Part shown: positions 41,490-53,047 of the stretch, in pieces | Position numbering within the stretch: the first letter of the stretch is position 1 | Layout of the letters: each line of letters opens with the position of its first letter | The notes under the pieces: generated by a model | Told to the model about the DNA's origin: nothing | The model's database searches: none | What the model saw: the letters and a program-made list of their open reading frames with translations, nothing else | From: Qipengyuania mesophila | GTDB lineage: Bacteria > Pseudomonadota > Alphaproteobacteria > Sphingomonadales > Sphingomonadaceae | DNA: 64,000 bases | Assembly: GCF_019711655.1 (NCBI RefSeq) | Contig: NZ_JAIGNU010000001.1 | Location: 1,645,501-1,709,500 of the forward strand | Direction: 5' to 3' | Made by a program: the position numbers and the translations under genes

Positions 41490-43016
41490 TCAGCTTTCGA
41501 TCGACGTGCGGGGAACGGTGATCGTTACGCTGAGGCCGTCTTCCGAATGACGGCGCTCGAATGTGCCGCCAAGCTGTCCTTCCACGGCCATGCGCAGCAG
41601 TCGCGAGCCGAACCCCTCGTGCTCGCCCGCCTCGGGGATGTCGCAGCTGCGCGCGCTTTCGTCCCAGGTGACGCAGATCTCGTTTCCGTCCGGGCCGGCT
41701 TCCTCCACGACGACGGTCACATGGCCTTCGGGGCAGGACAGCGCGCCGTACTTGGCCGAGTTGGTGGCCAGTTCGTGAAAGATCAGCGCCAGCGGCGTCG
41801 CCGCCCGGGGGCTGATGGCAATGCCCGGCCCGCCGATGCTGAACCGCCCGTCCCTGGCCGAGCCATAGGGTGCGAGCAGGTCCGCGAGCAGGCCCGAAAG
41901 CGTCCCGGGACTTTCCGCATTGCCGGGGCGCACATGGTTGTGCGCCGCGCTCAGCGCGCGGATCGCCTGGTTGAGCGCATCGGCGAATTCGGCGACCTCG
42001 GGCTTGCCGCGTGCGCGAATGGCGATGAGGCCCGAGACCACGGCGAAGATGTTCTTGATCCGGTGCGAGAGCTCGTTCGCCAAAAGGTCGCGCGCCTCGG
42101 ACAGGCGCCGCTGGCGGTCGATCTCGATCACCGTGCCGAACCAGCGGGTCTCGCCATTGCCGACGGGCGATTTCACCGCGCGCGACAGCATCCAGCGGTA
42201 ATCGCCGTCGGCCAGCTTGAGCCGCCACTCGTATTCGAAGGGCGTGTCGCTATCGAGCGCGCGCTGGAAGGCGCCAGCCGCATTCTCCCAGTCCTCCGGG
42301 TGAACCGCCGCCTGCCAGTCGGTCAGGGTTCGCGGGGCCGGCAGACCGGTGAGTTCGGTCCACTGCGGATTGATATAGTCGAAATTCCCGGCGGCATCGG
42401 CCGACCAGGCGATCCCCGGCACGCTGTCGATCATCCGCTGGAGATAGTTTTCGCGCAGATTCACAGCCTTCTCGGCGGTCGCACCCAACCTCTGCTGCGA
42501 AATACGCCGCATGACCGACTTGGCGAGCACCACCAGCGTTTCGCGCTGGATTTCGGTGAGACCGTCGGCGCGCGGTACGGTATCGATCACGCAAAGGGCC
42601 CCGAGCGGCGCCCCTTCGGACGAAACCAGCGGATGTCCCGCATAGAAGCGGACATGCGGCTCGCCGGTCACCAGCGGGTTGTCGGCGAAGCGGGCATCCT
42701 CGCGCGCATCCCTGATTACCAGGGATTCGGCGCCGAGCATGGCGTGGGCGCAGAAGCTCGTCGAACGCGGCGTCTCGCGCGCCTCGAGCCCGGTCCGGGC
42801 CAGGAACAGCTGGCGCTCCTCTTCGACCAGGGTGACCATGGCCATCGGTGCGTGGCAGATCCTGGCGGCGAGGCTGGCGATTCCCTGCAACTCGGGGTCG
42901 TCGACCATCGCATCGGTGCCATGGGCAGCGAGGATCGCGAGGCGCTGGTCCTCGTCGCAATAGGCCTCCGCCGGCGGCTTGCCGTCGGGCCACGGGGTGG
43001 CGTGCGTGTGGTACAT
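41490..43016 (-). CDS. GAF-PAS sensor histidine kinase of the HWE type
   Basis: A 508-residue soluble kinase. A GAF domain (about 28-165, with IASLAARICHAPMAMVTLVE and TSFCAHAML) is followed by a PAS domain (about 190-305, WSADAAGNFDYINPQWTELT and YRWMLSRAV). A HisKA_2/HWE catalytic part completes it. The phospho-His block is ELSHRIKNIFAVVSGLIAIR, and the ATPase shows FHELATNSAKYGAL and the WDE motif ICVTWDES. HWE kinases often feed the alphaproteobacterial general stress pathway, but no receiver gene is adjacent. Start ATG at 43016. Confidence 0.92.
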   Translation of the reverse strand: MYHTHATPWPDGKPPAEAYCDEDQRLAILAAHGTDAMVDDPELQGIASLAARICHAPMAMVTLVEEERQLFLARTGLEARETPRSTSFCAHAMLGAESLVIRDAREDARFADNPLVTGEPHVRFYAGHPLVSSEGAPLGALCVIDTVPRADGLTEIQRETLVVLAKSVMRRISQQRLGATAEKAVNLRENYLQRMIDSVPGIAWSADAAGNFDYINPQWTELTGLPAPRTLTDWQAAVHPEDWENAAGAFQRALDSDTPFEYEWRLKLADGDYRWMLSRAVKSPVGNGETRWFGTVIEIDRQRRLSEARDLLANELSHRIKNIFAVVSGLIAIRARGKPEVAEFADALNQAIRALSAAHNHVRPGNAESPGTLSGLLADLLAPYGSARDGRFSIGGPGIAISPRAATPLALIFHELATNSAKYGALSCPEGHVTVVVEEAGPDGNEICVTWDESARSCDIPEAGEHEGFGSRLLRMAVEGQLGGTFERRHSEDGLSVTITVPRTSIES

Positions 43017-43071
43017 GATTACGTCCCTGCAGGCCCCATAGCCACAAATGGCATCGGAGGCATAACTCAAA

Positions 43072-43085
43072 AAGCAAGATTGCTT
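43072..43085. promoter_or_regulatory. 14-bp palindrome between divergent kinase and dehydrogenase genes
   Basis: AAGCAA-GA-TTGCTT is a perfect 6+6 dyad in the 168-bp divergent spacer. A protein bound here could control either gene. On the minus strand it is followed by a short T-run (TTTTT), but the 2-base loop is too tight for a terminator. Confidence 0.3.
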
Positions 43086-43184
43086 CCGATTGCGTGTGAA
43101 GGAGCCATTGGGTTTGCCCCCCGATGCGCGCTCGGCTATCGGCTCGCGCGCATACGAATTTCGCGAGGCATTTGAGGAGAGACC

Positions 43185-44366
43185 ATGCGCGCGACCCCCG
43201 ATTTCGATTTCCAGCTCGGCGAAAGCGCCGAGATGATCCGCGACACCGTCGCCCGCTTCGCCGACGAGCAGATCGCTCCGTTGGCGGAGAAGATCGACCG
43301 CGAGGATTATTTTCCCCGCGCCGAGCTGTGGGCTCAGATGGGTGAGCTGGGCCTGCACGGCATCACCGTGGCGGAAGAAGACGGCGGCCTCGGCCTTGGC
43401 TATCTCGAACACGTCATCGCGGTCGAGGAAGTCAGCCGCGCCTCGGCCTCGCTCGGCCTCTCCTACGGGGCGCATTCGAACCTCTGCGTCAACCAGATCC
43501 GCCGCTGGGGCAATGACGAACAGAAGGCCAAATACCTCGGCCCGCTGATCAGCGGCGAGCATGTCGGCTCGCTCGCCATGTCGGAGGCCGGCGCCGGATC
43601 GGACGTGGTCTCGATGAAACTGAAGGCCGAAGCCGCGTCGCGCGATGGCATGGACGGCTATGTGCTCAACGGCACCAAGTTCTGGATCACCAACGCACCC
43701 TATGCCGATACGCTGGTGGTCTATGCCAAGACCGATGGCAGCGCGGGAAGTCGCGGCATCACCGCCTTCCTGATCGAGAAGGGCGACGAGGGCTTTTCGA
43801 TCGGGCAGAAGATCGAGAAGGTCGGCATGCGCGGCTCGCCTACTGCGGAGCTGGTGTTCGACGACTGCTTCGTCCCCGAAGATCGCGTGATGGGTCCGGT
43901 CAACGGCGGGGTCGGCGTGCTGATGAGCGGGCTCGATTACGAGCGCGTGGTGCTCGCCGGCCTCCAGCTCGGCATCATGCAGGCCTGCCTCGACACGGTC
44001 ATTCCCTATCTTCGCGAGCGCAAGCAGTTCGGCAAGCCGATCGGCAGCTTCCAGCTGATGCAGGCCAAGGTCGCCGATATGTATGTCGCGCTGCAATCGG
44101 CGCGCGCCTACACCTATGCCGTGGCCAAGAGCTGCGATGCCGGACACACCACCCGCTTCGACGCGGCGGGCGCGATCCTGCTGGCATCGGAGAACGCCTT
44201 CCGCGTGGCGGCCGAGAGCGTCCAGGCACTGGGCGGCGCGGGCTATACGCTCGACTGGCCAGTCGAACGCTACATGCGCGACGCCAAGCTGCTCGACATC
44301 GGTGCCGGCACCAACGAGATTCGCCGAATGCTGATCGGCCGCGAACTGATCGGCGCCGCGGGGTGA
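43185..44366 (+). CDS. ivd: Isovaleryl-CoA dehydrogenase
   Basis: A 393-residue FAD enzyme that oxidises isovaleryl-CoA to 3-methylcrotonyl-CoA in leucine breakdown. Acyl-CoA dehydrogenase blocks are clear: [39 protein letters not shown] and [20 protein letters not shown]. The catalytic Glu is placed in [11 protein letters not shown] (Glu253), the location peculiar to isovaleryl-CoA dehydrogenases. GAGGAGAG precedes the ATG at 43185. The following gene starts in a GTGA overlap. Methylcrotonyl-CoA carboxylase beta lies two genes on. Confidence 0.96.
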   Translation: MRATPDFDFQLGESAEMIRDTVARFADEQIAPLAEKIDREDYFPRAELWAQMGELGLHGITVAEEDGGLGLGYLEHVIAVEEVSRASASLGLSYGAHSNLCVNQIRRWGNDEQKAKYLGPLISGEHVGSLAMSEAGAGSDVVSMKLKAEAASRDGMDGYVLNGTKFWITNAPYADTLVVYAKTDGSAGSRGITAFLIEKGDEGFSIGQKIEKVGMRGSPTAELVFDDCFVPEDRVMGPVNGGVGVLMSGLDYERVVLAGLQLGIMQACLDTVIPYLRERKQFGKPIGSFQLMQAKVADMYVALQSARAYTYAVAKSCDAGHTTRFDAAGAILLASENAFRVAAESVQALGGAGYTLDWPVERYMRDAKLLDIGAGTNEIRRMLIGRELIGAAG

Positions 44367-44668
44367 GTGCCGACGAGAACTACGTCTACGACGAGGAAAG
44401 CGGCGAATGGATGCCGGCTTCCGAGCTCGCCGCGAAACAGGCCGCTGCCGACCAGGTCGAGGTGCGCGATGCGGTGGGCAATCTGCTCGCCAACGGCGAC
44501 CAGGTGACACTGATCAAGGATCTCGAGGTCAAGGGCGCGGGCCAGACGCTGAAGCAGGGCACGCTGATCAAGTCGATCCGGCTTACCGGCGATGCGCAGG
44601 AAATCGACTGCAAGTATCCCGGAATCAAGGGCTTGGTCCTGCGTGCCGAATTCGTGAAGAAGCGCTGA
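44363..44668 (+). CDS. PhnA/YjdM-like protein without zinc ribbon
   Basis: A 101-residue protein. The C-terminal ~70 residues match the PhnA (YjdM) core: [40 protein letters not shown] and [11 protein letters not shown] up to LRAEFVKKR. The classical N-terminal zinc ribbon with CxxC pairs is absent; instead there is [20 protein letters not shown], which keeps only part of the pattern. PhnA is not itself a phosphonate enzyme and its role is unknown. The GTG start overlaps the ivd stop (GTGA). Confidence 0.85.
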   Translation: MSADENYVYDEESGEWMPASELAAKQAAADQVEVRDAVGNLLANGDQVTLIKDLEVKGAGQTLKQGTLIKSIRLTGDAQEIDCKYPGIKGLVLRAEFVKKR

Positions 44669-44701
44669 CATGGCAGCGGTCGTTCTCGCTTCCACACTTG
44701 A

Positions 44702-44717
44702 CCGGATTCCAATCCGG
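44702..44717. other. Perfect 7-bp hairpin upstream of the methyltransferase-like gene
   Basis: CCGGATT-CC-AATCCGG lies 17 bases before the start at 44735. It may act in decay or as a small operator. The 2-base loop makes an RNA hairpin strained, so a DNA site is as likely. Confidence 0.3.
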
Positions 44718-44734
44718 GCGGTGGACCGACGGCG

Positions 44735-45583
44735 ATGGTAGACCAATGGGGCGGTAAGCCAGACCCCCGCAAGGGCACTCCGGATCTTTCGAATGTCGAT
44801 ATCGACGCCCTTCCGGATTGGGACGGCGATCCGCTGGCAGTCTACTACCGGCCTGTCGAGACGGAGTCCTGGCAGCTGTTCGGGATACCGTTCGGTGTGG
44901 CCATGGGCTATTGGTCGGGTCTCCACCGCGTGTACAACATGCCGATCCTGACCCGCGGCAAGGACGTCTGGATGTCGATCTGCCCGATGGAAGTCGAGAG
45001 CCAGTGGATCGGCATCGACAATGCGGGCGCGTATACCGTTATTTGCGGCCTCGGAATGGGTTGGGCCGCGGCAATGGCCAGCTTCCACCCCAAGGTCGAA
45101 CGGATCACCGTTCTCGAACGCGATCCCGAGATTGTCGCGATGAACCGCGAGATCGGCCTGTTCGATCGCCTGCCCGATGGCCTCGGCACGAAGATCGAAG
45201 TCGTCGAGGCGGATGCGCTCGACTGGAAACCGGACAGCCCGGTCGACCTGCTGATGCCGGACATCTGGCTGGATATGGTCAGCGATGGCCGTGCCGAAGA
45301 GACGCGCCGGATGCAGGACAATGTGGAAGCGCAGAACGTCTATTTCTGGGGGCAGGAGCTGGAACTGGCGCGGTATATCGTGCGCGACGGGAACCCCATT
45401 ACCGACGAAACGATAGCGGATATGGCCAGACGCTTCGACCTGCCGCTGGCCGGGCTCGACACGGACGATTATGCCGCAAACACGACAATTGCTGCCCGGC
45501 GATGGATGAAGGGCCGCTGGCTTGAAGGCACGATGGTGCCTGACGCCTTGAGAAGCGAAGCCGACGACATGGATGACTGCTAG
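44735..45583 (+). CDS. Putative SAM-binding (spermidine-synthase/methyltransferase-like) protein
   Basis: A 282-residue protein of uncertain function. The middle holds a Rossmann-type SAM fold: YTVICGLGMGWAAAMASFHP (Gly-rich loop GLGMGW), ITVLERDPEIVAMNREIGLF (acidic end of strand 2) and IEVVEADALDWKPDSPVDLL. The N-terminal ~90 residues (YYRPVETESWQLFGIPFGVA) and the C-terminal helices are not familiar. The ATG at 44735 lies 66 bases after the PhnA-like gene, and the stop TAG is immediately followed by the mccB ATG. Methyltransferase or aminopropyltransferase-like; reaction not assignable. Confidence 0.65.
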   Translation: MVDQWGGKPDPRKGTPDLSNVDIDALPDWDGDPLAVYYRPVETESWQLFGIPFGVAMGYWSGLHRVYNMPILTRGKDVWMSICPMEVESQWIGIDNAGAYTVICGLGMGWAAAMASFHPKVERITVLERDPEIVAMNREIGLFDRLPDGLGTKIEVVEADALDWKPDSPVDLLMPDIWLDMVSDGRAEETRRMQDNVEAQNVYFWGQELELARYIVRDGNPITDETIADMARRFDLPLAGLDTDDYAANTTIAARRWMKGRWLEGTMVPDALRSEADDMDDC

Positions 45584-47194
45584 ATGACCGCACCCGTTCT
45601 TACCTCCACCCTCGACCGCGAAACGCCCGAAGCCAAGGCGCGTTTCGAGCACAACCGTTCGCTCGCCGCCGAACTGCGCTCGACCGTCGCCGCAGCCGCA
45701 CTGGGCGGCTCCGAAGGCAGTCGCGAACGGCATGTCGGGCGCGGCAAGCTGCTCCCGCGCGAGCGCGTCGAGCGCCTGCTCGATCCGGGCAGCCCTTTCC
45801 TCGAGATCGGCCAGCTCGCTGCCAACGGCATGTATGGCAGGGACGAAATCAACGGCGCGGGGATGATTGCCGGGATCGGCCGCGTCTCGGGCAGGCAGGT
45901 GATGATCGTCTGCAACGATGCCACCGTGAAGGGCGGCACCTACTACCCGATGACGGTCAAGAAGCACCTTCGCGCGCAGGAAATCGCGCAGGAAAACCGC
46001 CTGCCGTGCATCTACCTCGTCGACAGCGGCGGGGCGAATTTGCCGCACCAGGCCGAGGTCTTCCCCGACCGCGACCATTTCGGGCGCATCTTCTTCAACC
46101 AGGCGAACATGTCCGCACTAGGCATCCCGCAGATCGCCTGCGTCATGGGCAGCTGCACCGCGGGCGGCGCTTATGTCCCCGCCATGTCCGACGAGACAGT
46201 TATCGTGCGCAACCAGGGGACGATTTTCCTCGCCGGCCCGCCGCTGGTGAAGGCCGCGACGGGGGAGGAAATCAGCGCCGAGGATCTCGGCGGCGGCGAC
46301 CTCCACGCGAGGAAATCGGGCGTGGTCGACCACCTGGCCGAGAACGACGAGCACGCGCTCACCATCGTACGCGATATCGTCAGCCACCTCGGCGACAATC
46401 ATGCCGCGGCCAAGGCGATCGAACTGCGCGAGCCGCGGCTGCCCAAATTCGATGCCGAGGATCTCTATGCGCTCATCCCCGAGGATGTCCGTGCGCCCTA
46501 CGACGTCCACGAGGTGATCGCGCGCCTCGTCGACGGCAGCGAGTTCCACGAGTTCAAGCAGCATTACGGCAGCACGCTGGTCTGCGGCTTCGCGCATATC
46601 TGGGGTATGCCCGTGGCAATCCTCGCCAACAACGGCGTGCTGTTCAGCGAAAGCGCGCAGAAGGGGGCGCATTTCATCGAGCTCGCCTGCCAGCGCCGCA
46701 TTCCGCTGCTGTTCCTGCAGAACATCTCGGGCTTCATGGTCGGCGGGAAATACGAGGCCGAAGGCATCGCCAAGCACGGCGCCAAACTGGTCACTGCGGT
46801 TGCCACCGCGAGTGTGCCCAAGGTGACCGTGGTCATCGGCGGCAGCTTCGGCGCGGGCAATTACGGCATGTGCGGCCGCGCCTACAGTCCGCGTTTCCTG
46901 TTCACCTGGCCCAATGCGCGCATCAGCGTGATGGGCGGCGAACAGGCCGCATCGGTCCTCGCCACCGTCCACCGCGACGCCGACAGCTGGACGGCGGAAC
47001 AGGCGGAGGAATTCAAGGCCCCGATCCGCCAGAAATACGAGGACGAGGGCAATCCCTATTACGCCACCGCGCGGCTGTGGGACGACGGGGTGATCGACCC
47101 GGTCCAGACGCGCGACGTGCTCGGCCTCGCCTTCGCCGCGACGCTCGAGGCGCCGATCCCCGAGAAGCCGCAATTCGGCGTGTTCAGGATGTAG
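45584..47194 (+). CDS. mccB: 3-methylcrotonyl-CoA carboxylase beta subunit
   Basis: A 536-residue carboxyltransferase that moves CO2 from carboxybiotin to 3-methylcrotonyl-CoA. Family blocks: [60 protein letters not shown] and [20 protein letters not shown], then [20 protein letters not shown] and [11 protein letters not shown]. It starts directly after the stop of the methyltransferase-like gene without a visible ribosome site, so coupling is likely. The biotin-carrying alpha subunit, which usually sits alongside, is not in the window. The last step before HMG-CoA lyase is likewise absent. Confidence 0.96.
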   Translation: MTAPVLTSTLDRETPEAKARFEHNRSLAAELRSTVAAAALGGSEGSRERHVGRGKLLPRERVERLLDPGSPFLEIGQLAANGMYGRDEINGAGMIAGIGRVSGRQVMIVCNDATVKGGTYYPMTVKKHLRAQEIAQENRLPCIYLVDSGGANLPHQAEVFPDRDHFGRIFFNQANMSALGIPQIACVMGSCTAGGAYVPAMSDETVIVRNQGTIFLAGPPLVKAATGEEISAEDLGGGDLHARKSGVVDHLAENDEHALTIVRDIVSHLGDNHAAAKAIELREPRLPKFDAEDLYALIPEDVRAPYDVHEVIARLVDGSEFHEFKQHYGSTLVCGFAHIWGMPVAILANNGVLFSESAQKGAHFIELACQRRIPLLFLQNISGFMVGGKYEAEGIAKHGAKLVTAVATASVPKVTVVIGGSFGAGNYGMCGRAYSPRFLFTWPNARISVMGGEQAASVLATVHRDADSWTAEQAEEFKAPIRQKYEDEGNPYYATARLWDDGVIDPVQTRDVLGLAFAATLEAPIPEKPQFGVFRM

Positions 47195-47240
47195 TCTCGC
47201 ATTCCGCCGGCGCTGTGCTAGGCGGAGGCGGGGAGAGACA

Positions 47241-47867
47241 ATGCAGACCGATCCGAACCGTCAGCCTTCGCTGCTGTCGCGCATCGTGCGGCGCATGCTC
47301 GTGGCGCTCTATCGCTGGAAGGGTTGGCAGCTCGAGGGCGGGCGGCCCGACTGCGACAAGTTCATCATCCTCGGCGCGCCACATACCTCGAACTGGGATT
47401 TCGTCTTCTTCCTCGGCGCGACGCACGAGCTCGGTATCCGGCCGAGCTTCATGGGCAAGCTCAGCCTGTTCCGCTGGCCCGCGACCAACTTCATGCTCGA
47501 CATGGGCGGGATCCCGGTCGACCGGTCGAAGAGCGGCAATTACGTCGAGCAGGTCGCCGATGCCTTTGCCCGCGCCGACGATCTCGCTCTGGTCATCGCG
47601 CCCGAGGGTTCGCGCACTTTCAAGGGCGGCTGGCGCACCGGCTTCTACCATATCGCCATGGCCGCGGGCGTGCCGATCGTCCCCGCCTGGGTGAACAACG
47701 CGACCATGCGCGGCGGTCTGGGCGAACCGGTCATGCCGACGGGCGACTATCGCGCCGACCTGGCCAAGCTCGCCGCCTTCTATCGCGAGAAGCGGCCCGA
47801 TTGCGATCGCTTCGTCGCTCTGGAAAAGAGTGCCGAGACAATCGAGGAGATGAAGGGTGATTCTTGA
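47241..47867 (+). CDS. Lysophospholipid acyltransferase family protein (PlsC-like)
   Basis: A 208-residue acyltransferase of the 1-acylglycerol-3-phosphate type. The HX4D motif is APHTSNWDFVFFLGA (residues ~45-60), the second block GGIPVDRSKSGN, the third APEGSRTFKGGWRTGF and the fourth VPIVPAWVNN. It lacks membrane spans and is probably peripheral. GGGGAGAG precedes the ATG. It overlaps the next gene by 11 bases, and lies 46 bases after mccB, so could be in that transcript. Acceptor lipid unknown. Confidence 0.88.
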   Translation: MQTDPNRQPSLLSRIVRRMLVALYRWKGWQLEGGRPDCDKFIILGAPHTSNWDFVFFLGATHELGIRPSFMGKLSLFRWPATNFMLDMGGIPVDRSKSGNYVEQVADAFARADDLALVIAPEGSRTFKGGWRTGFYHIAMAAGVPIVPAWVNNATMRGGLGEPVMPTGDYRADLAKLAAFYREKRPDCDRFVALEKSAETIEEMKGDS

Positions 47868-48660
47868 GTCGCTGCTAGCAAATGCCGTGATCCTCGTGGG
47901 GCTGGCGCTGCTCCTTTGGGTGCTCGCCGTCCAGATCAACGACGTCAGCTTTGTCGACGCCTATTGGGGCGGCGGAATGGCGTTGATGGCGCTGGTCAGC
48001 TGGCTGCGGCTGTTCGACCCGGGCCCGCTCGCCACGCTGCTGATGGCGATGACGGTGATCTGGGGCCTGCGGCTGTGCCTTCACCTGCTGATGCGCTGGC
48101 GGCGCGAGGGCGAAGACAAGCGCTATGCGCGCATCCTCAGGAAGGATCGCGAGAAGGGGCGCTTCGCCATGGCCGCGCTGACCAAGGTCTTCCTAGGCCA
48201 GTCGATCCTGCTGTTCATCGTTTCCAGCCCCGCGCAATACGGCATTCTCGAGGCCAGTTCGCTGACCCCGGTCAGCGGGCTTGCGCTGGTCGGCGTGGCG
48301 CTGTGGGCGCTCGGCATTTTCTTCGAATGGGTCGGCGACTGGCAACTCGCGCGGTTCAAGGCGAACCCCGCCAATGCCGGGCAAGTGATGGACCGGGGCC
48401 TGTGGCGCTATACCCGCCATCCCAATTATTTCGGCGATGCCTGCGTCTGGTGGGGGATCTGGATCGCGGCGGCATCGGCCGGCTGGTGGGTCGCGGCGGC
48501 CACGGTGATCGGCCCGTTGTTCCTGACCTTCACGCTCACCCGGTGGTCGGGCGCGCCGCTGCTCGAGGGCGGGATGAAAAAGTCGCGCCCGGGCTATGCC
48601 GACTATCAGGCGCGCACTTCGGCCTTCTTCCCGCGTCTGCCGAAGAAATCCGCCGGCTAG
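47857..48660 (+). CDS. DUF1295 membrane protein (steroid 5-alpha-reductase-like fold)
   Basis: A 267-residue membrane protein with about seven spans. The C-terminal block GLWRYTRHPNYFGDACVWWG is the hallmark of DUF1295 and of related isoprenylcysteine methyltransferase and steroid reductase proteins, where it binds a cofactor. The opening MILESLLANAVILVGLALLL and WGGGMALMALVSWLR are typical. GTG at 47857 overlaps the acyltransferase stop by 11 bases. An envelope lipid or fatty-acid modifying role is plausible given its neighbour, but no substrate is known. Confidence 0.88.
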   Translation: MILESLLANAVILVGLALLLWVLAVQINDVSFVDAYWGGGMALMALVSWLRLFDPGPLATLLMAMTVIWGLRLCLHLLMRWRREGEDKRYARILRKDREKGRFAMAALTKVFLGQSILLFIVSSPAQYGILEASSLTPVSGLALVGVALWALGIFFEWVGDWQLARFKANPANAGQVMDRGLWRYTRHPNYFGDACVWWGIWIAAASAGWWVAAATVIGPLFLTFTLTRWSGAPLLEGGMKKSRPGYADYQARTSAFFPRLPKKSAG

Positions 48661-48731
48661 ACCGGAAAGGGGTTTCACCCGCCCGAAAGCGTCCCTAATT
48701 TGCGATTCGAACCGATGGGAGCGCGCCGGGC

Positions 48732-49358
48732 GTGAGCGAGAAGGAAATCGACGAATTGCGGAGCCGCTTCGCGCGCGAGGCGATGGCGCTGATGGAGCGG
48801 ACGGGCGAAGAGGTCACGCGGACGCGGCTCGCCGCAGAACTCAAGATCGCGCGCGCGCGCCTCGATGTCGTGTTCCCAGACGAAGGCGATTTGCTCGAGG
48901 CGGTGACCGGCGAATGGTTCGCCCCCAAGCTGGCGGTGATGGACGAGGTCATGGCCTCCGACCTGCCGCCGCGGCGCAAGATGTACGAGTTCTTCGCCCG
49001 GCGATTCCGCCTGCTGCGGCAGAACTTCCGCGACGATCCGGCAACCTTCAACCTCTATGTCGAAATGGGCGAGCGCTATTTTGAATATGCGCGCAGCTAT
49101 ATCGATCTTGCCGACCACTATCTGTGCGAATTGATCGCCGAGGCGCAGGCCGACGGGTTCCTCGCCGGGCTCGAGGTCGACACCGCGATGTCGCTCATCA
49201 ACCAGATGGTGAACTGCTATCTCCAGCCCTACATGATCGCGATGATCGACGACCGGCTGAGCGAGGAGAAGCTGGCGCTGATCGTCGGCGCGATCTTCGA
49301 CGGCCTCGATGCCAAGGATGGCGGTGCGCGCGGGACGCAGGATATCCGCGCCGCCTGA
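48732..49358 (+). CDS. TetR/AcrR-family transcriptional regulator
   Basis: A 208-residue protein with an N-terminal helix-turn-helix domain (about 5-55: EEVTRTRLAAELKIARARLD, then VVFPDEGDLLEAV) and a helical ligand domain (60-200) with FRDDPATFNLYVEMGERYFE. The recognition helix is atypical (no TTxxIA-YF) and so the family call is by fold. GTG start at 48732, GGGAG 12 bases upstream. It lies 71 bases after the DUF1295 gene and may control the lipid-related genes before it; the effector is unknown. It faces the AI-2E family gene. Confidence 0.8.
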   Translation: MSEKEIDELRSRFAREAMALMERTGEEVTRTRLAAELKIARARLDVVFPDEGDLLEAVTGEWFAPKLAVMDEVMASDLPPRRKMYEFFARRFRLLRQNFRDDPATFNLYVEMGERYFEYARSYIDLADHYLCELIAEAQADGFLAGLEVDTAMSLINQMVNCYLQPYMIAMIDDRLSEEKLALIVGAIFDGLDAKDGGARGTQDIRAA

Positions 49359-49376
49359 GGGCGGGCCTTCGGCTGC

Positions 49377-50441
49377 CTAGGCGGCGGCGCGCTGCTCGGC
49401 GAAAATGCCCCATGCGGCAAGGAACAGCCCGCAGATGAGCGGGCCGACGACGATGCCCGACAGCCCCATCAGCGCGATCCCGCCGAGCGTGGTGACGAGG
49501 ATCAGCCAGTCGGGAATGCCCGTGTCGCGGCCCACCAGGATCGGGCGCAGGACGTTGTCCGCCATGCCGATCACCGCCACGCCGGAGACGATCACCACGA
49601 CGCCTTGCCACAGCGCTCCGGTGGCGAGCAGGTAGATCGCCGCAGGGACCCAGACGATCGCCGGACCGAGCGCGGGGAGTAGCGAGGCGATCGCCATGAT
49701 CACCCCGAGCAGCAGCACCGAGGGAATGCCGACGATCCAGAAGGTGATCGCGCCCAGTGCCCCCTGGACGATACCGACCACGACCGAGCCCTTGATCGTC
49801 GCGCGGACGATGGTGAGGAAGCGCTCCGCCAGCCGCTCGGCCACGCCGCGCTCCATCGGCAGGGCCGAAAGGATCGCCTCGCCGATCGCACGCCCGTCGC
49901 GGAGCAGGAAGAAGCCTGCATAGAGTGCGATGCCGAAGCCGAGCACGAACCCGAACACGCTGCCGCCGATGGCAATCGCCTGCGTCGCGATGAGGCCGAG
50001 GCTCGCCTGTATGAAGGCGCTCGCGCGCTCCTGCACCGCGCCGAAATCGCCGAAGCCCGCCCGCTCGAGCGAGGCCTGGATATTGGCGGGGAGAGCGCCG
50101 AAGACCTGCTGGAAATAGGCCGCGACATCGACGTCGCCATCGCGAAAGGCGAGGAACAGGCCGGCGGCCTCGTCGACCACCGCGCTGCCGATCCACAGCG
50201 CCGGCAGGACGACGGCGAAGAGAATCACGATGAGGCTCGCCAGCGCCGCCTGGCTGGGCTTCTCTGGGCGCCGTGCTAGGAACCAGCGATACAGCGGCTG
50301 GAACATGATCGCGCCCAGCATCGCCCACAGCAGCGGCTTGGCGAAGGGCAGCACCACCGCCAGCAGCGCGAGCGAGACGAGCGCGAGGAAGAGCAGGAAC
50401 CCGCCCTGCTCGACCGACCTGCCTGGTGCCCCCCCGCCCAT
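49377..50441 (-). CDS. AI-2E family transporter (PerM/YdiK type)
   Basis: A 354-residue membrane protein with about eight spans. Features are the N-terminal helical hairpin (FLALVSLALLAVVLPFAKPL and MLGAIMFQPL), the long polar loop (residues ~105-160 with ASLERAGFGDFGAVQERASA), and the C-terminal block GVILGIMAL-like, here LGVIMAIASLLPALGPAIVW. The family exports small molecules or ions; the AI-2 link is historical. The ATG is only 4 bases after the gyrB stop, so it is read with gyrB. Confidence 0.9.
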   Translation of the reverse strand: MGGGAPGRSVEQGGFLLFLALVSLALLAVVLPFAKPLLWAMLGAIMFQPLYRWFLARRPEKPSQAALASLIVILFAVVLPALWIGSAVVDEAAGLFLAFRDGDVDVAAYFQQVFGALPANIQASLERAGFGDFGAVQERASAFIQASLGLIATQAIAIGGSVFGFVLGFGIALYAGFFLLRDGRAIGEAILSALPMERGVAERLAERFLTIVRATIKGSVVVGIVQGALGAITFWIVGIPSVLLLGVIMAIASLLPALGPAIVWVPAAIYLLATGALWQGVVVIVSGVAVIGMADNVLRPILVGRDTGIPDWLILVTTLGGIALMGLSGIVVGPLICGLFLAAWGIFAEQRAAA

Positions 50442-50445
50442 CCGG

Positions 50446-53004
<2,559 letters not shown>

Positions 53005-53047
53005 TCAGGCCCCTTTCGCGGCCGTTTTCCACCGCTTGGCCGCAGCC

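Noticed and set aside
41490-44510. A minus-strand frame of 1006 codons that spans the HWE kinase and the antisense of ivd
   Set aside because: Only the part up to 43016 resembles a kinase; the rest is antisense of ivd, so the real kinase starts at 43016.
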